This document shows, piece by piece, positions 25,050-34,063 of a stretch of 64,000 nt of DNA; the stretch's first letter is position 1, and every line of letters begins with the position of its first letter. A program made the translations under genes and the position numbers. This stretch comes from CAYPEK01 sp964409645 (GTDB taxonomy: Bacteria; UBP15; UBA6099): NCBI GenBank assembly GCA_964409645.1, contig CAYPEK010000003.1, forward strand, positions 1 to 64,000, given 5' to 3'. The notes under the pieces were generated by a model, which saw nothing but the letters and a program-made list of their open reading frames with translations, did no database searches and was not told the DNA's origin.

Positions 25050-28000
25050 ATGTGGTTAACTGATGGGGCAATACGCAGGCCACTAACGATCATGATGCTC
25101 GTGCTTGGGCTTATGATACTCGGTTTTCAATCGATGCAGCGGATGCCTGTCGATCTGATGCCGAAAGTGGACATCCCTTACATTACGATAATAACCGTAT
25201 ATAAAGGGGCAGGACCTAATGAACTCGAAACGCTGGTATCAAAGAAAATCGAGGAGTCGGTTTCTTCGATTAACAAGGTGAAAAATGTCACCGCGATATC
25301 GCAGGAAGGCGTTTCGTCTGTCGTGGTGGAGTTTCAGGTCGGTGTGAATATTGACACTGCTGCATCTGATGTGCGAGACAAACTGGACCTTGTTAAGAGT
25401 GATCTTCCAGACGATGCTGAAGACCCGATACTTTACAAACTCGACTTAAATGCTCAGCCAATCATGTATCTTGGTATGTCCGGCAAACGGTCCGCAACTG
25501 AAATAAAGAAAATGGCCGACGATGTGGTTAAAGACAGGCTCGGCAAGGTATCTGGTGTTGCCTCGGTTTCTATTACGGGCGGCGACACGCGTGAAATCTT
25601 TGTAAAGGTAGATCAGGAAAGACTTAAAGCAAACAGCGCGAACATTCTTGAGATCACGCAAGCGATAGCACAGGCCAACTTAAACATTCCTGCAGGTAAT
25701 ATCAAACAGGGCGCAAAAGAATACACGGTTCGTATAGTTGGCGAATTTGTGAGTCCGCAGGAGTTACAGGATCTGAAGATTAAACGGACAAACGTACCGG
25801 GAGTTGTAGATCTGAAAGATTTAGTAACAGTCTTGGATACATCACAGGAGCGTTCCGAGTTTACTCGACTGGACGGAAGCGACAGTGTCGGGATTGTGGT
25901 CCAAAAGCAGGCGGATGCAAATACCGTGCAGGTCGCGGACGGCATTAATAAAGAAATTAAAAAGCTGAAAAAAGAGCTTCCTCCGGATATCGTTATAAAC
26001 GTATCGCGCGATAATTCGTTGTTCATCAGAGACTCTTTGAATGATGTTTCAAAAAATATTTATGAAGCTGCCATACTTGCAACATTGGTCGTATTCATAT
26101 TTCTGCATGTTTTCAGGGCGACATTCATTATTCTTCTTGCCATTCCGACATCGATTCTGGCGACGTTTCTGCCGATATATTTCTTCGGATTCAGTCTGAA
26201 CTCGATCACACTGATGGGCTTGGCTCTATCCGTAGGTATTCTCGTTGACGACTCGATCGTAGTCCTTGAGAACATATTCCGACATTTGACGATGGGCGAG
26301 AGTCCGCGCGATGCTGCACTCAACGGACGAATGGAGATCGGCGGCGCCGCGGTTGCAATTACAATGACGGACGTGGTCGTCTATCTGCCGATTGCGTTCA
26401 TGGGCGGTATGGTCGGAATGTTCTTCAGGCAGTTTGGTATTACAGTTGCCACTGCAACAATGTTTTCACTGTTCATGTCATTTACTCTGACTCCGATGCT
26501 TGCATCGAGATGGCTTAGGTCGTCTGATGCACATGCAGTTGAAGCAGCGGAAAAAGCAGGACTAGGAGAAAGCGCCTCATCGAATAATCGAGGTGTCTTA
26601 GCACTGTTTTTCAGGTGGTTTGACAACGGTTATTCGAAATTGGACAAAGGGTATCGTGGGCTGTTGAAATGGTCTCTGGCGCACAAGTGGCTTGTTCTTG
26701 TAATGGGTAATTTATTGCTGATAGTGAGCCTAGTTCTGGTAAAGTTTCTCAGTTTCGAATTCATGCCGCCTCAGGATCAGGGACAATTTAATGTAACAAT
26801 TGAAATGCCGATAGGCACGAATGTCAATGAAACGAACAGGATTACATCTGTAGTTGAATCACGCATATTAGATAAGAAAAAATACCCTGAGGTTGAAAGC
26901 GTATTCACAACAGTCGGATCTGGAGGCACGAATGTGTTCGGTTCATCTACATCCGGGCCGCAGTACGCATCTATAATGGTTCGAACAGTTGACAAGGAAG
27001 ACCGGAAAAGAACTGTCTGGCAGATAATGTCGGATCTTGGTAAAAATGTGGCAAATATTCCGGGCCCTGAAATAAGAATGGAAGCCGGAGGAATGGGCGG
27101 TTCTGGGCAGGCGCCTGTCTCGGTTGAAATGAGTGGACTCGACACGGATGAAGTTCTTAAAGTGGCCGATCAGGTTGAAGCCGCAGTCAGAAAGACGCCG
27201 GGAACACGAGATGTTTTGAATTCATGGCAAGTTGGCAAACCTGAGATACAGGTGATAGTAGATCGCGTTAAAGCTGCGCAGTACGGATTATCTCTTTACC
27301 AGATAGCTTTAACACTCAGGAACAGTATTGAAGGTGATACGACGTCGAAATATCGTGAGAAGGGCGACGAGTACGATATCAGAATACGGCTGGATGAATC
27401 AAACCGCAAATCCACGGTCGATGTTGAAAACATTATCATGGGCGGCGCGATGGGTAATAACATTCTTTTAAAGGATGTTGCTACTGTAAAACTGGCAGAA
27501 GGTCCCACGAAACTGGAGCGCAAAAACAAACTGAGAATGATTAAGATAGAGGCTCAACTCGCTCCCGGTTATGCGATGGGTAATGTAAACAATGAAATCA
27601 AGAGCAAACTTGATGAGATAATCAAGAATAAACCGGAAGGTGTGAATATATTCTTCGGCGGCGAAGCGGAGGAAATGAGGGATGCATTCACAAATATGAT
27701 CTCCGCGCTTTTGCTTGCTATTGTGCTTGTTTACATGCTTATGTGCGCTTTGTTTGAATCTATGCTTTATCCGTTTATTATCATGTTCGCACTGCCGCAG
27801 GCGTTGATCGGAGCGCTCTGGGCTTTGTTCTTAAGCGGAAAGAGCCTTAGCATGGTCTCGATGATCGGTATGATTATGCTCGTCGGTCTTGTCACAAAGA
27901 ACGCGATTCTGCTTGTTGACTACACGAACACTCTCAGGAAGAGAGGCAAAACAAGGGACGAGGCTCTTATTGAAGCCGGACCAGTAAGATTGCGGCCTAT

Positions 28001-28241
28001 CCTTATGACTACAATGACAGTTATTCTGGGAAATCTGCCGATTGCTATGGGGTTGGGAAAGGGGTCTGAATTCAGATCGCCCATGTCTGTGGCAGTCATC
28101 GGCGGCTTGCTTGTATCTATGCTTCTGACTCTTGTGATGATCCCATGTACGTATTCAATTGTTGATGATGTAACTAAGAAATTCTCAAGAAAGAAAACTG
28201 ATGAATTTACAGGTTCTTCAATGGGAGCGCCGGCTAAATAG
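25050..28241 (+). CDS. RND-family efflux pump permease (AcrB/MexB type)
   Basis: A 1063-residue proton-driven inner-membrane pump. Twelve TM segments and two large periplasmic loops are in the usual order. The proton-relay aspartates are in ALSVGILVDDSIVVLENIF (TM4) and the partner lysine in VGLVTKNAILLVDYTNTL (TM10). The N-terminal RRPLTIMMLVLGLMILGFQS and RMPVDLMPKVDIP are canonical. Relation is closest by eye to the multidrug HAE1 group rather than heavy-metal pumps, given the motifs. SD GGAGGAATATAAAA. Last gene of the operon, closed by a strong terminator. Confidence 0.95.
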   Translation: MWLTDGAIRRPLTIMMLVLGLMILGFQSMQRMPVDLMPKVDIPYITIITVYKGAGPNELETLVSKKIEESVSSINKVKNVTAISQEGVSSVVVEFQVGVNIDTAASDVRDKLDLVKSDLPDDAEDPILYKLDLNAQPIMYLGMSGKRSATEIKKMADDVVKDRLGKVSGVASVSITGGDTREIFVKVDQERLKANSANILEITQAIAQANLNIPAGNIKQGAKEYTVRIVGEFVSPQELQDLKIKRTNVPGVVDLKDLVTVLDTSQERSEFTRLDGSDSVGIVVQKQADANTVQVADGINKEIKKLKKELPPDIVINVSRDNSLFIRDSLNDVSKNIYEAAILATLVVFIFLHVFRATFIILLAIPTSILATFLPIYFFGFSLNSITLMGLALSVGILVDDSIVVLENIFRHLTMGESPRDAALNGRMEIGGAAVAITMTDVVVYLPIAFMGGMVGMFFRQFGITVATATMFSLFMSFTLTPMLASRWLRSSDAHAVEAAEKAGLGESASSNNRGVLALFFRWFDNGYSKLDKGYRGLLKWSLAHKWLVLVMGNLLLIVSLVLVKFLSFEFMPPQDQGQFNVTIEMPIGTNVNETNRITSVVESRILDKKKYPEVESVFTTVGSGGTNVFGSSTSGPQYASIMVRTVDKEDRKRTVWQIMSDLGKNVANIPGPEIRMEAGGMGGSGQAPVSVEMSGLDTDEVLKVADQVEAAVRKTPGTRDVLNSWQVGKPEIQVIVDRVKAAQYGLSLYQIALTLRNSIEGDTTSKYREKGDEYDIRIRLDESNRKSTVDVENIIMGGAMGNNILLKDVATVKLAEGPTKLERKNKLRMIKIEAQLAPGYAMGNVNNEIKSKLDEIIKNKPEGVNIFFGGEAEEMRDAFTNMISALLLAIVLVYMLMCALFESMLYPFIIMFALPQALIGALWALFLSGKSLSMVSMIGMIMLVGLVTKNAILLVDYTNTLRKRGKTRDEALIEAGPVRLRPILMTTMTVILGNLPIAMGLGKGSEFRSPMSVAVIGGLLVSMLLTLVMIPCTYSIVDDVTKKFSRKKTDEFTGSSMGAPAK

Positions 28242-28254
28242 AGGTTTAGAGATG

Positions 28255-28286
28255 AAAAGCCGGGCCGTAAAAGGCCCGGCTTTTTT
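28255..28286 (+). terminator. strong Rho-independent terminator
   Basis: GCCGGGCC and GGCCCGGC with a 6-nt loop, A4 before and T6 after. It lies between the RND pump gene and the TetR gene, so the regulator depends on read-through or on its own promoter. Confidence 0.95.
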
Positions 28287-28315
28287 CGCCATACTGCCGA
28301 TCAAGGTGTTAATTG

Positions 28316-28939
28316 ATGTCTGATTCAGCAACAAACGGAAAACCCGCCGAACTCGTTAAGGAGAGGCGCGCGCAGATATTCGAGGCTGCTGCCCGAATTT
28401 TTGCTGCCAAGGGGTATCACAAGGCGACTGTAAACGAGATAGCGCAGGAAGCAGGACTCGGCAAAGGTACTCTGTACGATTACATCAGAAGCAAGCGCGA
28501 AATATTGAAATTATTAATAGAAGAAGGGCACAATCAGGTTTTTACTGAAGTAGAAGAGCTTGTGAAGCAGGACCTTTCACCGGAAGAAAAATTTTACGGT
28601 GCAGTGAATATCCAAATTCGTATGCTCGACAAATACAGGGATGCAGCACGCGCATTGATTCCCGAAGTCACTGATATGGAATCCGAGGACCGCGAATGGT
28701 TCGAAAATCTGAAGATGACCTTTATCACTAGGTATGCTCAGTTGTATGAGGATGGAGTTAGAGCCGGTGTTTTTCGTGATTTGGACAGCAACGTTGTTTG
28801 TGAGGTTGTTTGCGAAGTGGCGGCTTTATGGGGGAAATCCGATTCGATAAAGAAATCATGCAACGATTCGGTTGAGTTATTCGAGCAAAGCATAAGGACG
28901 ATATTCCTTAAAGGCCTGCTGAAGAAATCAGAAGCATAA
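28316..28939 (+). CDS. TetR-family transcriptional regulator
   Basis: A 207-residue repressor. The N-terminal helix-turn-helix region (RRAQIFEAAARIFAAKGYH, KATVNEIAQEAGLGKGTLYD) is textbook TetR; the remainder is an all-helical ligand and dimerisation domain. The start at ATG 28316 is preferred over the adjacent TTG at 28313 by spacing from AAGGTG. It follows the tolC-adaptor-RND operon after a terminator, and the operon promoter carries a perfect TetR-type palindrome (22036-22053), so it most likely represses the pump and releases on binding a pump substrate. No matching palindrome is seen before its own gene, so autoregulation is not indicated. Confidence 0.95.
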   Translation: MSDSATNGKPAELVKERRAQIFEAAARIFAAKGYHKATVNEIAQEAGLGKGTLYDYIRSKREILKLLIEEGHNQVFTEVEELVKQDLSPEEKFYGAVNIQIRMLDKYRDAARALIPEVTDMESEDREWFENLKMTFITRYAQLYEDGVRAGVFRDLDSNVVCEVVCEVAALWGKSDSIKKSCNDSVELFEQSIRTIFLKGLLKKSEA

Positions 28940-28965
28940 TTGTTCGTTAAAATATCCTGAGTAAA

Positions 28966-29781
28966 TCAAAACACATTCGATATTAATTCTCTGAATGGCT
29001 TTATCATTCTCCCCATGTTTTCATAATAGAAAGACGAAGCTGATGCCACTGGCTTCAGTATCGACGGTTTCGACAGGAACGGGTTAAAAAGCGAGGTCGG
29101 TAATATTCCCATCATCGCAAGCACTATCGGGTCGCTGTATGAATGAAACTCATGACCGGGGCAGACTACATCTGCATCCGTGGTGATAAGTTTACGCCAT
29201 GTTTCAACTAAGTTTTCAAAATCGTATCCGACCTTGTCGCAGCTCGGAATGTATGAGTCACCAGTAAAAACTACTTTGTTTGAGCCTACACAGGTTTCGA
29301 TTGTGATTGAACCGGGCGAATGGCCGGGCATGTGATTTATTTTGAATTCGAATCCGCCGAAATCTAAGATTTCACCATCTGTCAGTTTGATGTCCACACT
29401 GATCGAATCGAAAAATGAATCGAACAGCCAGTCTGCGCATGTTACTTCCGAGTCCCCATTTTCCACGGCAATGGCATCGTCAATGTGAAGAGCGAGCTTT
29501 GCGTTCTTAAACCTTCTTATGAATTCACCTGCAGAACCTATATGGTCATAATGGCAATGTGTACCTATAATGAGACATACATTAGCTGGATCAACTCCTA
29601 TTGATTGTAGATTATCTATTATCTTGTCCAACCCTTGAGGTGTCCCACAATCTATCAATACAACTGAGTTATCGTTAATAACAGCATAAACTGAACAGTC
29701 ATAAGGATGGCTTTTTGTAGAAGAACCAACCAAAAAGAGGTTGTCACATAATTTTTCAGGTGTTTTTTTTAATAATCGCAT
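28966..29781 (-). CDS. MBL-fold metallo-hydrolase
   Basis: A 271-residue cytoplasmic protein of the metallo-beta-lactamase fold. The dinuclear-metal motif THCHYDHIGSAGEF (HxHxDH), then MPGHSPGSITIE, the bridging TGDSY and VCPGHEF are all present and correctly ordered, so it should be an active hydrolase, most like glyoxalase-II-type or general thioester/lactone hydrolases. The C-terminal ~60 residues are helical and not recognised. SD GAGAGG. The TetR gene converges on it with 26 nt between. Substrate unknown. Confidence 0.9.
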   Translation of the reverse strand: MRLLKKTPEKLCDNLFLVGSSTKSHPYDCSVYAVINDNSVVLIDCGTPQGLDKIIDNLQSIGVDPANVCLIIGTHCHYDHIGSAGEFIRRFKNAKLALHIDDAIAVENGDSEVTCADWLFDSFFDSISVDIKLTDGEILDFGGFEFKINHMPGHSPGSITIETCVGSNKVVFTGDSYIPSCDKVGYDFENLVETWRKLITTDADVVCPGHEFHSYSDPIVLAMMGILPTSLFNPFLSKPSILKPVASASSFYYENMGRMIKPFRELISNVF

Positions 29782-29959
29782 GTTGCCTCTCGCAAGTTCA
29801 ATTTGAGATGTAAATATAACAATTTAAATAAAATTTAAGAAGCCATAAGGAAATAAATAAAAACATGCAAAATGTGGTGCGCAATACGGCTGTAAAAGAT
29901 ATTTTTTAACTTCTGAAAAAAGAAATAGGGAGATTTGAATGAATTATAAAAATTCATTC

Positions 29960-29988
29960 TTGACATAGTAGTAAATGGTATATAGAAT
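29960..29988 (+). promoter_or_regulatory. sigma70-type promoter of the beta-oxidation operon
   Basis: TTGACA at 29960-29965, 17-nt spacer, TAGAAT at 29983-29988 (overlapping TATAGAAT). Predicted start of transcription near 29995, leaving a leader of about 220 nt before the ATG at 30217. Confidence 0.8.
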
Positions 29989-29994
29989 AGTCCG

Positions 29995-30216
29995 ACATGT
30001 GACATATTTCACAAATCAAAAGAGCGGTATGCCGACGCTCTTGAAGTGTACTTCATAAATGAATAAAAGCAGAGCAATCCGGGGAGGGAAAACGGGTAAA
30101 AAGGCTTGATTCTAAGCTTGTTATTGCATTTGTACGGAAACGGGTTGCAGGGGGTCGGAAACTCATCCTGTTTCTTTGAGATAAAAATTTGAAGAACAAT
30201 AAAAAGGAGGATGCGT
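29995..30216 (+). other. long untranslated leader of the beta-oxidation operon
   Basis: The gene-free stretch 29782-30216 holds the promoter, the CRP-type site and this leader. Two hairpins are visible: AAGAGCG/CGCTCTT (30020-30042, 9-nt loop) and GAAACGGG/CCTGTTTC (30137-30174, 22-nt loop, one G-T pair). Neither is followed by a T-run, so neither is a terminator by itself. I do not recognise a known riboswitch. Bases 29782-29959 are AT-rich with nothing identifiable. Confidence 0.45.
29998..30013. promoter_or_regulatory. CRP/FNR-type binding site, perfect TGTGA-N6-TCACA
   Basis: TGTGACATATTTCACA matches the CRP-class consensus with both half sites intact. It lies about 3-18 nt downstream of the predicted transcription start, a position expected for repression rather than activation. 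No CRP-family gene is in the window. Confidence 0.7.
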
Positions 30217-32709
30217 ATGAGTAAGGACATCAGAAAAGTTGCGGTCCTCGGTTCGGGCGTGATGGGATGCGCTATAGCCTGTCACCTCGCGAACTGCGGG
30301 ATCCCCAGCTTGATGTTGGACATCGTACTGCCGTTGTCCGACGAAGAGAAGGCGAAAGGGGTCAAAAAGACCGATCTGGCGTTCCGCAACAAGCTGGCGA
30401 TCGGTGCGAAAACCGCTGCACTCAAAATGAAACAGCCGATGGCGCCGCTGTATGTTACGTCGAGCGCGGATCTGGTGCAGGTCGGCAACATCGAGGACGA
30501 TCTGGAAAAGATCGCCGAATGCGATTGGATCATCGAGGTCGTTAAGGAAGACCTCAAGATTAAACAGGACCTGTATAAGAAAGTTGCCAAATACTGGAAG
30601 CCGGGGATGATCGTTACGTCGAACACATCCGGTCTCCCGATTAAAGAAATGGCGAAAGTCATGCCGGATGAAATGAAGAAGGCGTTCTTCGTAACCCACT
30701 TCTTCAACCCTGTCCGCCACATGAAGCTGCTGGAACTCATCGCCGGCGAAGACACGGATGCGTCGTACTTGGACAGCATGGCCGAGTTCGGCGAACGCGT
30801 TCTCGGCAAAGGCATTGTGTACGGAAAAGACACACCGAACTTCGTCGCGAACCGCATTGGTATCTATGCGATAATGAAGACTGTCACGACAATGATGGAA
30901 CTCGGTCTCCGCATAGACGAAATCGACGCGATAGCCGGTCCGTCATTGGGACGCCCGAAGAGCGCGGCATTCCGGACAGCCGATCTCGTCGGCCTCGACA
31001 CCATTTCGCACATCCTGAGCGGTGTGTATGAGTTCTGCCCCAATGATCCCGAACGCGATATCTTCATCATCCCCGAATGGATGAAAAAGATGGTAGAGAA
31101 GGGCCAGTTGGGCAACAAGTCGAAGGGCGGCTTCTACAAAAAAGGGAAGACCCCGGATGGCAAAAAGGCTTATGAAGTCATCGATTGGAACACCGGCGAA
31201 TATATTCCGTCGATTAAGCCCGAATTTGAATCTCTCAAGGCAGCCAAGAAAAAAGAAGAAGTTTCAGAGAAGATCAAGGCTGTTCTTGCCGGGAAGGACA
31301 AGGCAGCCGAGTTTGCGTGGAAACTTCTGCGCGACGTGACGATCTACTCTTGCAACAGGATCCCCGAGATCGCGGACGATGTTGTCAACATCGACAACGC
31401 AATGAGATGGGGCTTTGCATGGGATCAGGGCCCGTTTGAGACTGTTGACGGCATCGGAATCAAGGATGTCGTGAAGAGAATGAAGGAAGACGGAGTGGAA
31501 ATCCCCGCGCTGCTCGACAAGGCGGCGAAAGCGGGCGGCTTCTACAAAAAAGTCGGCCTCACGAAGATGTATTTCTGCGCGAAGGACTTCGTTTATAAAG
31601 AAGCCCCCCGCACAGCCCTCAAGATGAACATCGAAAGTCTGAGTTCGAGACTTGTGGATCAGATTGCGTTCATGACAGACCCGGGCAAGATGAAAATCGA
31701 AATCGCGGCTCTGAAGGACCTCGGCAAAGAGGTCGCGAAGAATGTCGGCGCGAGCATTTACGACATGGGCGACGGCGTGGGACTGCTCGAGTTCCACACT
31801 TACAAAGGAATGAACCCGGTCGATGCGGACGTCATCGAGATGATGATGAAGACGATCAGCGTTGTGCAGGAACGTGGTTTCTGCGGCGTAGTGGTCGGCA
31901 ATCAGGGCCAGAATTTCTCGGTCGGCGCGAACCTTCTCATGCTGCTTATGGAATCGCGGCAGAAAAATTGGGCGAACGTCGAACTGGCGAGCAAATCGTT
32001 CCAAGACGCGAACATGCTGCTTAAGTATGCTCCGTTCCCCGTTGTAACAGCTCCGTTCTCGATGGTGCTCGGCGGCGGGTGCGAAGCGACAATGCACGGC
32101 GATGCGATCTGCGCCGCGGCGGAAACATACATTGGCCTCGTGGAAGTCGGCGTTGGCCTCATCCCGGCCGGCGGCGGATGTAAAGAGTATCTGGTGCGCA
32201 ATCTCGAAGCCGCTCTTAGCAACCAGCATGTACCGAGCTTGTTCCCGTTCGTCCGCAAGGCGTTCGAGAACATCGCAATGGCTAAAGTTTGCATGAATGC
32301 TTACGAAGCGATCGAAAACAACATTCTGAGACCGACAGACCACGTGACGGTCAACAAAGATTATCTGTTGAGCGACGCCAAACAGATGGTGCTCGGAATG
32401 GCCCGCGCAGGGTACACACCGAAGTCTCCGCGCAAGGACATCAAACTCATCGGCTGGCAGTATTACGCGGCGTTCAAGAACGCGCTCTGGACGATGAGGC
32501 AGGGCAATTACATCAGCGATCACGACCAGCTCGTGTCGGACTGGGTTGCGAAGATTCTGACCGGCGGCGATGTGCCGGGCGGCGCGGTAGTTGACGAACA
32601 GTACGTGCTCGACCTCGAACGCGAAGCGTTTGTGAGCCTCTGCGGCACCGAGAAGAGTCAGGATAGAATGCAGTATATGCTTCAGAACAACAAGCCGCTC
32701 CGGAACTGA
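30217..32709 (+). CDS. fadN: 3-hydroxyacyl-CoA dehydrogenase / enoyl-CoA hydratase (FadN type)
   Basis: An 830-residue bifunctional beta-oxidation enzyme: hydration of enoyl-CoA and NAD-dependent oxidation of the 3-hydroxyacyl-CoA. Unlike E. coli FadB, the dehydrogenase comes first (VAVLGSGVMGCAIACHLA, then THFFNPVRHMKLLELI) and the hydratase is at the C-terminus (GNQGQNFSVGANL, APFSMVLGGGCEATMH, GLVEVGVGLIPAGGG with the oxyanion-hole and catalytic Glu positions). This order is that of Bacillus FadN. The start at 30217 is chosen because AGGAGG directly abuts the upstream ATG at 30211. It is followed 40 nt later by a thiolase. Codon third positions are notably C/G-rich compared with neighbours. 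Confidence 0.93.
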   Translation: MSKDIRKVAVLGSGVMGCAIACHLANCGIPSLMLDIVLPLSDEEKAKGVKKTDLAFRNKLAIGAKTAALKMKQPMAPLYVTSSADLVQVGNIEDDLEKIAECDWIIEVVKEDLKIKQDLYKKVAKYWKPGMIVTSNTSGLPIKEMAKVMPDEMKKAFFVTHFFNPVRHMKLLELIAGEDTDASYLDSMAEFGERVLGKGIVYGKDTPNFVANRIGIYAIMKTVTTMMELGLRIDEIDAIAGPSLGRPKSAAFRTADLVGLDTISHILSGVYEFCPNDPERDIFIIPEWMKKMVEKGQLGNKSKGGFYKKGKTPDGKKAYEVIDWNTGEYIPSIKPEFESLKAAKKKEEVSEKIKAVLAGKDKAAEFAWKLLRDVTIYSCNRIPEIADDVVNIDNAMRWGFAWDQGPFETVDGIGIKDVVKRMKEDGVEIPALLDKAAKAGGFYKKVGLTKMYFCAKDFVYKEAPRTALKMNIESLSSRLVDQIAFMTDPGKMKIEIAALKDLGKEVAKNVGASIYDMGDGVGLLEFHTYKGMNPVDADVIEMMMKTISVVQERGFCGVVVGNQGQNFSVGANLLMLLMESRQKNWANVELASKSFQDANMLLKYAPFPVVTAPFSMVLGGGCEATMHGDAICAAAETYIGLVEVGVGLIPAGGGCKEYLVRNLEAALSNQHVPSLFPFVRKAFENIAMAKVCMNAYEAIENNILRPTDHVTVNKDYLLSDAKQMVLGMARAGYTPKSPRKDIKLIGWQYYAAFKNALWTMRQGNYISDHDQLVSDWVAKILTGGDVPGGAVVDEQYVLDLEREAFVSLCGTEKSQDRMQYMLQNNKPLRN

Positions 32710-32749
32710 CCGGGAGCGAGATAACGAGACTAAAAAACGGAGGAATAAT

Positions 32750-33919
32750 ATGAGCAGAGAAGCTGTCATCGTATCCGCGGCCCGGACTGCCATTGGACGT
32801 GCGAAGCGCGGAACACTGAAAGACATGCGCGCAGACGATCTCGCTGCGATAGCCATAAATGCGGCGATCGAACGCGCTGGTATTAAAAGAGAACTCGTCG
32901 AGGACTTGATCCTCGGCTGTGCGATGCCGGAAGCATCGATGGGCATGAACATGGCGAGAATAGCGGCTTTCGCGGCGAATCTGCCGATCGAAAGCGCGGC
33001 TCTCACCGTTAACCGCTTCTGTTCTTCGGGACTCGAAGCAATCGCGATCGCGTCCGAGCGCATCATGGCCGGCTGGAACAACTGCATCATCGCCGGTGGC
33101 GCCGAATCAATGACGATGGTCCCCATGGGCGGATACATCCCCGAACTGAACCTGAAGCTCGCGGCTGAATTTCCCGAGGCGTACTGCCCGATGGGAATCA
33201 CGGCGGAGAACGTTGCGTCGAGATATAACGTGCCCCGCGAAACTCAGGACGAGTTTGCTTACAATTCGCACATGAAGGCCGTGAAGGCCATTGCGGCCGG
33301 AGCATTCAAGGAACAGATCGTTCCGGTTAAAGCTCGTGTTGCGAAGGGTGCAGGCTGGAAAGAAGTCATTTTCGACACAGACGAAGCTCCCCGCGCGGAA
33401 ACCACGGTCGAAGGCCTTGCGAAACTGAAACCGGTATTCAGGCAGGGCGGCTCGGTCACAGCCGGCAACTCTTCGCCGATGAACGACGGCGCTGCCGCGC
33501 TCGTTGTGATGAGCAAAGACCTCGCGAAAGAACTGAAGCTGAAACCGCTTGCGACGTTCAGGCACTATTCAACAATCGGAACTCATCCGGATGAAATGGG
33601 TGTCGGGCCGTACTACGCGATCAGCAGACTGATGAAAAACACCGGCATGACTGTTGACCAGATCGACAATTACGAAATCAACGAAGCGTTCGCCTCGCAG
33701 GCATTCTATAGCTGCCGCGAGCTGAAGCTCAACATGGACACGGTCAACATCAACGGCGGCGCGATTGCACTTGGCCACCCGCTGGGATGCACAGGCGCGA
33801 AGCTTTCCACGCAGCTCCTTTACACACTGAACGACCGCAAGATGAAATACGGAGTCGTTTCGATGTGTATCGGCGGCGGCATGGGCGCAGCCGGTCTGTT
33901 CGAGAGAGAAGAGTATTAA
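32750..33919 (+). CDS. fadA: acetyl-CoA acyltransferase (3-ketoacyl-CoA thiolase)
   Basis: A 389-residue thiolase that performs the last step of beta-oxidation, splitting 3-ketoacyl-CoA with CoA. The nucleophilic cysteine is in NRFCSSGLEAI, the His in NGGAIALGHPLGCTGAKL and the second catalytic cysteine in MCIGGGMGAAG; the N-terminal VSAARTAIGRAKRGTLKD is standard. SD CGGAGGAATA. It forms an operon with the upstream bifunctional enzyme and is closed by a terminator. No acyl-CoA dehydrogenase or acyl-CoA synthetase gene is nearby. Same C/G-rich third positions as its operon partner. Confidence 0.95.
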   Translation: MSREAVIVSAARTAIGRAKRGTLKDMRADDLAAIAINAAIERAGIKRELVEDLILGCAMPEASMGMNMARIAAFAANLPIESAALTVNRFCSSGLEAIAIASERIMAGWNNCIIAGGAESMTMVPMGGYIPELNLKLAAEFPEAYCPMGITAENVASRYNVPRETQDEFAYNSHMKAVKAIAAGAFKEQIVPVKARVAKGAGWKEVIFDTDEAPRAETTVEGLAKLKPVFRQGGSVTAGNSSPMNDGAAALVVMSKDLAKELKLKPLATFRHYSTIGTHPDEMGVGPYYAISRLMKNTGMTVDQIDNYEINEAFASQAFYSCRELKLNMDTVNINGGAIALGHPLGCTGAKLSTQLLYTLNDRKMKYGVVSMCIGGGMGAAGLFEREEY

Positions 33920-33940
33920 TATTTAGCAGAGTTATAAATA

Positions 33941-33973
33941 AAGGCGTCGTTGTAACTCAACGGCGCCTTTTTT
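33941..33973 (+). terminator. Rho-independent terminator of the beta-oxidation operon
   Basis: AAGGCGTCGTTG pairs with CAACGGCGCCTT (one G-T pair), 5-nt loop, then six T in total. Confidence 0.92.
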
Positions 33974-34063
33974 AATTGCAGATAAAATTGGCATTTTTTC
34001 AAAAAGTTGGCCTATTGAATATTTATTGGTATTATTAAGTCAATAAATAATATGGAGAAAAAT

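Noticed and set aside
30020..30042. Hairpin AAGAGCG/CGCTCTT as terminator
   Set aside because: No T-run follows and it lies within the leader of the beta-oxidation operon.
31264..33201. 645-codon open frame on the minus strand
   Set aside because: It lies entirely antisense to the fadN- and thiolase-type genes and results from their C/G-rich third positions; the translation has no recognisable motif and no SD.
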